Positions 56,290-64,000 of a stretch of 64,000 nucleotides of DNA are shown one piece after another (position 1 is the stretch's first letter; the number at the start of each line of letters is the position of its first letter). The notes beneath the pieces were generated by a model that made no database searches, had not been told where the DNA came from, and worked only from the letters and a program-made list of their open reading frames with translations. The position numbers were made by a program, and so were the translations under genes. The stretch is from Reticulitermes speratus (lineage: Eukaryota > Arthropoda > Insecta > Blattodea > Rhinotermitidae), in the NCBI GenBank assembly GCA_021186555.1, contig JAJKFL010000003.1:62001-126000 (forward strand). The letters are read 5' to 3'.

Positions 56290-56515
56290 ACGGGGAAGCA
56301 CGGTTCATGTGGGATTTGTGGTGGACAAAGTGGCACTGGGGCAGGGTTTTCCCCGAGTACTTCGGTTTTCCCCTCTCAATTTCATTCCACCGGTGATACA
56401 TTAAAATGTAAAAGCAGAAAAAACATCATGTTCATCACAGTAAGCCTCAAGGCTGCGGTGCGTCCGTAGGTTCTGCTGCGGGGCCCTTCAATAAAATAAA
56501 AAAACGGGGAAGCAG
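56290..56515 (+). mobile_element. SINE, family A, 5' truncated
   Basis: Starts within the body ('GGTTCATGTGGGATTTGTGG', 'TGGACAAAGTGGCACTGGGG', 'CAGGGTTTTCCCCGAGTACT'), then 'GGCTGCGGTGCGTCCGTAGG' and 'GCTGCGGGGCCCTTCAATAA', ending in AAATAAAAAAAC. The head with A and B boxes is absent, as expected for incomplete reverse transcription. Confidence 0.8.
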
Positions 56516-56667
56516 CGAAAAAGGCTTACTAATCCGGTTCAGGAGCAAATGAATGTGTATATGTAAGTGACTCTGATCAACGTTTGCACTTGACACTTCG
56601 GCAAATGCGTGACACACTGTAGGTAGAGTGCAGCTACTTCTGGATTTGGAAATTTTATGAAAATACA

Positions 56668-57906
56668 TAAGTCTACTACTATACGTATCTGCTGGGGCAA
56701 GGAACCACAGTGCTACATGCCGTTCTGCAGTCTACTACTATACGTATCTGCTGGGGCAAGGAACCACAGTGCTACATGCCGTTCTGCAGTCTACTACTAT
56801 ACGTATCTGCTGTGGCAAGGAACCACAGTGCTACATGCCGTTCTGCAGTCTACTACTATACGTATCTCCTGGGGCAAGGAACCACAGTGCTACATGCCGC
56901 TCTGCAGTCTACTACTATACGTATCTGCTGTGGCAAGGAACCACAGTGCTACATGCCGTTCTGCAGTCTACTACTATACGTATCTGCTGTGGCAAGGAAC
57001 CACAGTGCTACATGCCGTTCTGCAGTCTACTACTATACGTATCTGCTGTGCAAGGAACCACAGTGCTACATGCCGTTCTGCAGTCTACTACTATACGTAT
57101 CTGATCTGGCAATGAACCACAGTGCTACATGCCGTTCTGCAGTCTACTAATATACGTATCTGCTGTGGCAATGAACCACAGTGCTACATTTCGTTCTGCA
57201 GTCTACTACTATACGTATCTGCTGTGGCAAGGAACACAGTGCTACATGCCGTTCTGCAGTCTACTACTATACGTATCTGCTGTGGCAAGGAACCACAGTG
57301 CTACATGCCGTTCTGCAGTCTACTACTATACGTATCTGCTGTGGCAAGGAAGCACAGTGCTACATGCCGTTCTGCAGTCAACTACTATACGTATCTGCTG
57401 TGGCAAGGAACCACAGTGCTACATGCCGTTCTGCAGTCTACTACTATACATATCTGCTGTGGCAAGGAACCACAGTGCTACATGCCGTTCTGCAGTCTAC
57501 TACTATACGTATCTGCTGTGGCAAGGAACCACAGTGCTACATGCCGTTCTGCAGTCTACTACTATACGTATCTGCTGTGGCAAGGAAGCACAGTGCTACA
57601 TGCCGTTCTGCAGTCTACTACTATACGTATCTGCTGTGGCAAGGAACCACAGTGCTACATGCCGTTCTGCAGTCTACTACTATACGTATCTGCTGTGGCA
57701 ATGAACCACAGTGCTACATGCCGTTCTGCAGTCTACTACTATACGTATATCTGCTGTGGCAATGAACCACAGTGCTGCATGCCGTTCTGCAGTCTACTAC
57801 TATACGTATCTGCTGTGGCAAGGAACCACAGTGCTACATGCCGTTCTGCAGTCTACTACTATACGTATCTGCTGTGGCAAGGAAGCACAGTGCTACATAC
57901 CGTTCT
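56668..57906. repeat. 59-bp tandem array, about 21 units
   Basis: The unit starts CTACTACTATACGTATCTGC, continues TGTGGCAAGGAACCACAGTG and ends CTACATGCCGTTCTGCAGT. It contains the inverted pair CTGTGG..CCACAG and a PstI-like CTGCAG. Since 59 is not divisible by three, each frame cycles through all three registers, giving nested plus-strand open frames up to 280 codons. Isolated 1-3 bp indels (near 57052, 57232, 57748) mark individual units. Confidence 0.97.
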
Positions 57907-57909
57907 TCA

Positions 57910-58633
57910 GTGTCGAAATGTAACTTATGTTACAATGGCGATCCGTAGCAAGATTTCAAAATGAGTCATTCTGGTAAAACATGTGAATTCTTGTCCGTTT
58001 TCTTTTCGCAAAACCTTTATTATGCATTGATTAACCCGTAGCTCTCTCGTTTATACTCGTACAAAACCTTTTCTACCCACCATCATATAGTTTTTTTTTT
58101 TCCTGGTTGGCCTGCCACTGTTTGTGTTTATAGAAATAATACTTGCACCAGCAAACAAACACAACATCTACATCTACCACCATATTATTTACCGATTTTC
58201 GTATTGTTAATGTCTGGAGTGTAAACAAAACTTGTCGTTGATATTCTGCCGGCCTATATCTCGCATCTCGGATTTTCCACCCCGATTTATCGGCCGATAT
58301 GTTGGTGATTCATCCTAAACATTTTTATGACTAATTTGCTTTTATCTACACATGAGAGTAACAAGTCTTCCGACTTACTCAACATCGCAGTGGACGACGT
58401 ATCTCCCTCGTGTTGTGAGAATCATATCATTTTATTACAGGCCCTCTGTTGGTGGTGTAAACGTAATACCTTAAGACGTGGGCTCTTGAATCAGGTGCTC
58501 ATGTCGCCAAATAACCCAAAAAACCTTATTTGTAAATTAGGTTGAATTTCATTAATTTTACACTAACGCTCATTTTTCTTTAAACTAAATTATTCCTACA
58601 GTATGATTACAATTTTGTGCGCATGTACTGTAT
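57910..58633. other. no gene seen
   Basis: AT-rich DNA; small plus frame 58327-58545 without a domain. Confidence 0.4.
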
Positions 58634-58641
58634 CCACAAGT

Positions 58642-59043
58642 CAGGTGCGCACCCAAGGGGGAGGGGACTGCCGGGCTGCAGCCCCCCAAACCCCCGAAAA
58701 CCGACATTTCAAAAATACAGGTTTTGTAGACATTATGCTATCAAAGTTTTACGTGATTTACCCTCCAGCCGAAATCAGCAACTGAAATCGGCTGATGACT
58801 GTACATTAGAATTTTGAAAAATAAGTTAATAAAATTAAAGAAACAAGAAGATAGGACACTGTGATTGAGTCATGGGACATGTAATGATATTAGTATGTAT
58901 ATAGACGCAGTTGCAAACAGTGCTATGTTACACTTACGAAATGATCTTTATAACATAACATTTAAAATCAAATATAAGTTTTGCATATAGCCTCAGGGTC
59001 AGGCCCCCCCCGTCCCCAATAAAAACTTTTGGGTGTGCACCTG
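58642..59043. mobile_element. hAT-type MITE, 402 bp, with perfect 8-bp target duplication
   Basis: The termini CAGGTGCGCACCCA and (inverted) CAGGTGCACACCCA are flanked by CCACAAGT on both sides (58634-58641 and 59044-59051). An 8-bp duplication with CAG termini fits the hAT superfamily. The body contains 'GTGATTGAGTCATGGGACAT' and 'GCCTCAGGGTCAGGCCCCCC'. Relative to the second copy it has an extra 35-40 bp around 58760-58795. No protein. Confidence 0.9.
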
Positions 59044-59051
59044 CCACAAGT

Positions 59052-60049
59052 TTCATTAAATTTATGTTCAGTTTCAGCCGTATGTCTTACACATAATTTA
59101 TTTTGCCATATGTATTTCATTTTTGACCCTGTGGTGATTTTGGAATTGCAAGCACGATGTTTTAGCCCAGTTGTAAAAATCGTGTTTTTTCGATACAATT
59201 AGATAAATGTTTGATTATACCCATTAACATTAATCTAACGAAAAGTAAAAATATAAATTCTGTACCTCAGACACAGAAATGTGTAAGTCACATTTTGTAA
59301 TATTTCAGACAATACATCATTTTTCTTAGAATTTTCAAGCTCTTTCAGATGCAAATGGTTGTAAGCCCAAATTCTGTCCCAGTGTAGATGGACCAGAATT
59401 AAACAGCAGCAGGTCAATATTCGCCTAAGAAAAATTATTTTTATCTCAAATATGATAAAATTGGACTTACAACCTCCTGCTTCTCAGGTCCAGAATAGTC
59501 AAACGTGTACACTACGTAAGGATTAATTAGCATGTGCACGAACGACAATACCCTTTACGTAAACAATCAGAATTTTTTAGCTTTCGCGATTTTGGCAACT
59601 CTTCACTAACAAGCAAGTGTCAATATTTACTGTGTTTCATTAAGCAAAACGCCACGCAGGCGTTTGGGAGTGTGGATGTATAGTCTCATATAGTATCCTG
59701 GTCCGGAACCGGGACAAGAGCCCCGATACACATTGGTGTGGAGACCGCGAACGGAGAAAAGAAAAATATCTTGCTTAGCAGGAATCCTACCTGCATTCCT
59801 CGGTCGTCGAGGAAAGAGGGGTGGATCTTATGTACATGACTGAGCGAACTTTACTATGCTGGAACGTACGCATGTTGTTCTCATGTGTACGTTATGCCAC
59901 GAAGCAAAGACTGGTCTGTAAAACTTTATTATACAGGTATGTGTCTGAAAGATCTATACAAACGTTGGGGCGAGTTCTCTGTAGCAAAAATTATAAAAAG
60001 TTCACACAAACATCCGTCCGCAAACGCTTCATTGTCGAGTTAAAACACT
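59052..60049. other. no gene seen
   Basis: AT-rich. A 76-codon plus frame at 59821-60051 starts on GTG and shows no domain I can defend. Confidence 0.4.
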
Positions 60050-60057
60050 GAAGGAAT

Positions 60058-60414
60058 CAGGGGCGCACTCAAGGGGCGGGTTGCCGGGCTGAAGCCCAAC
60101 TCCCCAAACACCCCAAAACCGAAATTTAAAAAAACACGTATTTTGTAGATAGTATGATATCAAAAGTTTTACGTGATGACTAGTACATTAGAATTTTGAG
60201 AATTAAATTAATAATTTGAAAGAAAGAATATAGGACGCTGTGATTGAGTCATGGAACATGTAGTTATATTTGTATATATATAAAGGCAATTGCAAACAGT
60301 GTTATGTTATACTTACGACATGATTTTTATAACATAATTTTTAAAATGAAACAAATTATATATTGCCTCAGGGTCAGTCCCCCCCCTCAGCGAAAAATTC
60401 TGGGTGCGCACCTG
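60058..60414. mobile_element. hAT-type MITE, 357 bp, second copy
   Basis: Same orientation and order as 58642-59043: left end CAGGGGCGCACTCA, right end TGGGTGCGCACCTG, 'GTGATTGAGTCATGGAACAT', 'GCCTCAGGGTCAGTCCCCCC'. The flanks GAAGGAAT (60050-60057) and GAATGAAT (60415-60422) match at 7 of 8, a slightly aged target duplication. It abuts the transposase fossil that follows. Confidence 0.88.
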
Positions 60415-60422
60415 GAATGAAT

Positions 60423-61160
60423 ATTGTAAGCTACACACTGCCTCATGCATTTGCAACAGATGCTTAATATATTCTTCGTAAGACCCAACGCATACCTGGA
60501 CGCGTCTTTGCACAACACGTCGGGGGTTATTGAAGAGAGTGTGACACTGCTGAAGGTGTGTGTGTGTCATTAATAAGGGGTAAACACCAATTTTCCCCCA
60601 TACGTAGAAATCCACAGAATTCAAATTAGGTGAGCGTGGGGCCACGCAGTGTCTTCTCCTCGACCTATCCATCGGTCACGATACTTCTTTCGGAAATTCG
60701 TGCTGCAAGGCCCACCATCACGCATGAACCTGATGCGTTCAATGACCGCCAGTAGTACACCCGCATCATTTATTAGGTCGGGAAAATCGCTTTCCGTCAA
60801 ATAATCGGTATTCGGTGCCTGTAAACCGATGAAGCAAAACACGCGGACATGTAAAATAACCACTAACAAACCTGCTCAAACATCGATACTGTATACAGAC
60901 TGGACTACGCCGTAAGGAGTTTTTTCTATCCACAGGTAACTGCTGTCGCTCTTAAAACCCATCTCGTCTGTACAGAGCACTGACGAAACAAGGGACGGAG
61001 CCACGTTTTTTTAACAAAGCTAGAACAAATGCCTCTCGTGCAGGCAAACCGGCCGCCGACTATGCGCTCGCTGTAAATGTACAGAAGTTACTCATTAAAG
61101 GACTCCAGATGGGCAGTTGCGTGGCATGTAAGCGTAACTGCGCCGTTGAGTCTCGTGCCT
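60423..61160 (-). pseudogene. Tc1/IS630-like DDE transposase, decayed
   Basis: Minus-strand pieces in order: 'LCTDEMGFKSDSSYLWIEKT' (first catalytic Asp in TDE; about 60945-61005), 'VVQSVYSIDV', stop, 'AG' , 'RFMRDGGPC' (normally MHDGAPAH; the residue before Asp is changed but D and G remain), 'YRDRWIGRGEDTAWP', and 'PRSPNLNSVDFYVWGKI' (normally SPDL..DFFLWG). It ends 'VVQRRVQVCVGSYEEYIKHL'. A +/- shift joins the last two frames near 60640. The N-terminal DNA-binding part is not recognisable. Dead. Confidence 0.75.
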
Positions 61161-61419
61161 GCTTTTGAATTCTCACCTAAGTCCAAGAACACGACCAGGT
61201 GTCCGGACAACGCCGTCTCCTTCACTCTCCCCCAGCTGATTGTACGACTGTTCCAGTCTGTAGCAGACGATCAATGGCGCTATATGTTTGAAGGTCAAGT
61301 AAGATTAAATTAACTGCAATAAATTAATGTGCACAGCTATTTGCCACGTCAAAGAAACACAGTAACTACATAAGCTGGCGTTATAGGTTGAAATGATGAC
61401 TATACAGAATAACAGTTTT

Positions 61420-61510
61420 CAGTCGAGTACGCCTATAACTATTTTATTTATTAATACAGTTCCATGTTTCGACTAAAGACAAACCATCGCCAGGCTGTAA
61501 AGTAATTTCA
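61420..61510 (-). repeat. solo arm with CTGGCGA..GTCGAAACATG
   Basis: The minus strand reads TACAGCCTGGCGATGG, a weak hairpin, GTCGAAACATGG, then AACTGTATTAATAAA. TACAG and CTGTA can pair as a distal stem I. The core has G for A at position 6, which would abolish a hammerhead. Belongs with the palindromic family. Confidence 0.35.
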
Positions 61511-61727
61511 ATGGCAATATGCAACATGTGTAATTAAGCAGAGTATCAGATTAAACTAATTATGAGCTCATATTGCTATATAATGCAAAATACATAATTT
61601 TACTAAATAGCTTGAAGCAGCTGTCTCATTAATGATTCTGTAGTTAAAATTAATTAAAGTTTTTCATACAGAGACATACAGGTACCTCAAGCCACTTAGT
61701 AAATAATATTGCATACCCAATGTAACA

Positions 61728-61875
61728 ACAACTCGGCCTTTTAAAAGGCACGTTCGCAATCGTGATAAGTGACATCTGTCCGCATGGAACAACTAGACTC
61801 CAACAAGAAAGATTTGCGTGGATTTTTACAAACTTTTGTCGACACTCTCCAGTTTTGGTTCAAATCTGACAGAAA
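61728..61875 (-). repeat. dispersed repeat D, 3' part
   Basis: The minus strand holds 'GTCGACAAAAGTTTGTAAAA', 'GAGTCTAGTTGTTCCATGCG', 'GATTGCGAACGTGCC' and 'TTTTAAAAGGCCGAG', matching the D 3' end at 4594-4767. Confidence 0.55.
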
Positions 61876-61877
61876 TA

Positions 61878-62342
61878 AGACACTGTATGTCCAGACCTAA
61901 GACACTGTACGCCCAGACTTAAGACACTGTACGTCCAGACCTAAGACACTGTACGTCCAGACTTAAGACACTGTACGTCCAGACCTAAGACACTGTACGT
62001 CCAGACTTAAGACACTGTACGTCCAGACCTTAGACACTGTACGTCCAGACTTAAAGACACTGTACGTCCAGACCTAAGACACTGTACGTCCAGACTTAAG
62101 ACACTGTACGTCCAGACCTTAGACACTGTACGTCCAGACTTAAAGACACTGTACGTCCAGACCTAAGACACTGTACGTCCAGACCTAAGACACTGTACGT
62201 CCAGACTTAAGACACTGTACGTCCAGACTTAAAGACACTGTACGTCCAGACCTAAGACACTGTACGTCCAGACCTAAGACACTGTACGTCCAGACCTAAG
62301 ACACTGTACGTCCAGACCTAAGACACTGTACGTCCAGACCTA
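61878..62342. repeat. 22-bp tandem array, about 21 units
   Basis: The unit reads AAGACACTGTACGTCCAGAC plus CT or TT. Dimers alternating AGACCTAAG and AGACTTAAG, and occasional 23-bp units with an extra A (AGACTTAAAG), repeat in larger blocks, suggesting duplications of several units at once. Confidence 0.97.
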
Positions 62343-62344
62343 CG

Positions 62345-63300
62345 CTGGAAGACATTCGTTCTCCGTATCTTAGCAACTACTTACAATCAATTCATCGAAT
62401 ATCCTCGCTTGTAATATTGCTAGAATATGGACAGCAATTCGAACGCGATAAACAAAGGTGTGATCGACTGTGCATTTGTTGCTATGATACCGGGAAATAT
62501 TATAGTCTGTGTTGTGTGAAACGTGGAAAGGTACATTTAAAACACATTTTTACTTAATATTGTACGTTTTCCGTGCAGTGAGTAATATACAAATATTTAC
62601 TGAAATGTACATTTTACCTTAGTCTTCAACAAAGCTACATACTTTTGACTAAACATGTCCTTTCTGTGTACTACCTGAAGATGGCTAAATACGTGTGTTA
62701 TAGTAACTTGTATATAGCTTAAAGTGTGCAGAAAGATAAATCTTATCTGTGTAGTTTCACTCTTTCTCTTGGAATAACAAATTTACAATCTAGGGGAAAC
62801 AAGAGAGCGCGCACTTCCTAAGTGTTCCGCTCCACGTACATTTCCAATCTTATTCATTATTTGCTTCTGTAATATAAGCAGTAACAGTGTACAGGCAAGT
62901 AGGAAGAGCAGTTCGGATTGACAGAATTTATAAGGCGGAATTAAACAAACGCGCAGGAATTGTCGGAGAGACTACTGTTAAAACTAAAGTACTTCAGGAA
63001 AGGCGAAATAAATGTGTAAAGTCTTGTAACTCAAAATTGTTTGCAAACATGTTGGCCCTATCCCCCGCCCCCGACTTGTTTGTTGTCATAGCGACTTTGC
63101 GACTTATCTAGGAATATTGCGGCTGTCGGTCGAGATCGAACTTCGTGGTCGCCCTGTTGATCATCTCCTAACTGATTAACATACATTACAATTCCTAAAG
63201 GAAAATGTAGGAATTGTAAGTAAAAATATGCTTCCTTACCACAGTTTCATTCATTCGCTCTGCCTGGCCCCGATTACAACAGAGATGCGTACGTAATACA
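62345..63300. other. presumed 5' intron or upstream region of the terminal gene
   Basis: No repeat family recognised; AT-rich with a few small frames. Since the exon at 63321 begins at a splice acceptor, this region should be intron, with the first non-coding exon(s) further upstream and not identified. Confidence 0.45.
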
Positions 63301-63320
63301 GTTGTGTGTTTGTTCCACAG
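63301..63320 (+). other. splice acceptor of the terminal gene
   Basis: A pyrimidine-rich GTTGTGTGTTTGTTCCACAG ends at 63320 immediately before AGCCCAAGCAGG and the ATG. The in-frame stop TAA at 63294-63296 and this acceptor make the ATG at 63333 the first usable start. Confidence 0.65.
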
Positions 63321-63332
63321 AGCCCAAGCAGG

Positions 63333-64000
63333 ATGGATGCCATCAGCGATGTGGGCGGTGGCGGAGGTAATGGTTCGGCGTCTGAGCCACCGACCGTCAG
63401 CTCGCGGGAGCAGACGAGGTTCGATTTCTACCGCACATACGACGTGATGACGGGAGTTCGGATTGCTGCTACCCTGGGAGGATTCTTTAGTCTTATGGTA
63501 CTGCTTGTTGTGTACAAGAGCAAGTGTAAGGCTAAGTCTCTTAGTGACGAGCACCTAAATGCTGCAGCCGCTGCAGTCGCCATTCAGGACGAGGAAGAGC
63601 AACTGAAGGATGCCGCGCTGTGCGTGCGCGGCCCACGCCGATCGCTTGGCAATATGAGTGCTCCGGCTGTGGTTATAACGCGAGGCGGTCGTCGCTCCTC
63701 CTCCATTGCGGGGTACTCAACGCTGGAACCTCCCTCTTCTTACTACCACCACAGAGGCAAGAGTCTTCCTGGTTCTGCGCTCAGGTTCAACACACGGGAC
63801 GATGAGGATAGGAGCACTTCTCCGGTGCCTCTATTTTCGATAAGAGACCGAGCACACGACGACGTCGAGGAGGAGGAAGAGGATTCCGTGTTGGTTAGTC
63901 CATGCTGCTATCATCAGTTTCTGACGGTTCCACCGGGTCCGGACGCGCGTAGACTCAGTTCCATTACCTGCTCAAGCGCCGATACGTCCTACTTAGAGCG
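63333..64000 (+). CDS. single-pass membrane protein, 5' coding exon, open at the window edge
   Basis: I do not recognise the family. The frame runs 222 codons from the ATG to base 64000 with no stop, and continues outside. Residues 1-43 hold a Gly run (8-12), a Ser/Pro/Thr stretch and the conserved-looking FDFYRTYDVMTGVR. One hydrophobic helix follows at about 44-61 (IAATLGGFFSLMVLLVVY), then KSKCKAK, so a positive-inside rule puts the C-terminus in the cytosol. No signal peptide; it would be a signal-anchor protein with a short outside N-terminus. The tail has an Ala run (77-81), acidic clusters (86-89, 179-184) and three basophilic-kinase-like sites (RRSL at 102, RRSSS at 120, RRLSS at 206). 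Composition is far more GC-rich and codon-regular than the rest of the window, which supports real coding. An opposite-strand frame (63195-63554) is a shadow. Confidence 0.85.
   Translation, partial: MDAISDVGGGGGNGSASEPPTVSSREQTRFDFYRTYDVMTGVRIAATLGGFFSLMVLLVVYKSKCKAKSLSDEHLNAAAAAVAIQDEEEQLKDAALCVRGPRRSLGNMSAPAVVITRGGRRSSSIAGYSTLEPPSSYYHHRGKSLPGSALRFNTRDDEDRSTSPVPLFSIRDRAHDDVEEEEEDSVLVSPCCYHQFLTVPPGPDARRLSSITCSSADTSYLE

Noticed and set aside
56657..57964. Nested plus-strand frames up to 280 codons with Tyr/Cys-rich repeats
   Set aside because: Products of the 59-bp array, which reads through all three registers; no start context or independent evidence.
59821..60051. 76-codon plus-strand frame as a possible DUF4817-type transposon head
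   Set aside because: I could not match the motif residues convincingly; the start is GTG and the nearby transposase fossil is on the opposite strand.
62680..62725. Another hammerhead-like motif at CCTGAAGATGGCTAAATACG
   Set aside because: No GAAA element or closing stem follows within the expected distance.
63195..63554. 119-codon minus-strand frame
   Set aside because: Antisense shadow of the terminal exon, extending into the presumed intron.

Overview
This is a repeat-dense, AT-rich piece of an arthropod nuclear genome, almost certainly an insect. Several mobile-element families have the look of large hemimetabolous genomes, and a cockroach or termite (Blattodea) is my best guess. That guess rests on remembered resemblance of the repeats, not on a search. 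I see no bacterial operon, Shine-Dalgarno site, rRNA, true tRNA gene, CRISPR array or virus.

One real host gene is supported: a 5' coding exon at the right edge (splice acceptor at 63320, ATG at 63333) that stays open to base 64000 and runs off the window. It encodes an unrecognised single-pass membrane protein with a long serine/arginine-rich and acidic tail. Everything to its left reads as intergenic or intronic DNA. Two weak host-coding candidates (43562-43622 and 51806-52132) are listed with low confidence.

Layout. 1-13.9 kb: scattered tRNA-derived SINEs, an RTE-type LINE endonuclease fragment, short tandem repeats, a 540-bp inverted-repeat element and copies of a dispersed repeat (called D here). 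13.9-32.7 kb: one old satellite domain built on a 21-bp monomer. It was amplified locally into a 42/37-bp array (15.6-18.1 kb), a 42-bp array (26.1-27.9 kb) and a 31-bp array (32.3-32.5 kb). It was broken open by a SINE, two short hAT-type elements, a block containing an R2/NeSL-like LINE (itself split by a mariner and a D copy), and a 3.3-kb hAT with a decayed BED/GTF2IRD2-like transposase. 32.7-47.3 kb: LINE tails, SINEs, palindromic elements, 30-bp and 44/47-bp arrays, and an old mariner whose coding sequence was tandemly multiplied. 47.3-62.3 kb: 57-, 37-, 59- and 22-bp arrays, two copies of a MITE with 8-bp target duplications, and a decayed Tc1-like transposase. 62.3-64 kb: plain sequence, then the host exon.

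The most interesting signal is a set of palindromic or inverted-repeat elements whose arms share CTGANGA, a short hairpin, then GAAAC and a short near-palindromic spacer. That is the core of a hammerhead self-cleaving ribozyme. The best copy (37998-38043) also has a perfect 6-bp stem I. Hammerhead motifs of this compact kind are known from Penelope-like retroelements; no Penelope reverse transcriptase is visible here. All transposase and reverse transcriptase genes are broken. The least damaged is the mariner at 19017-20087, with one internal stop.
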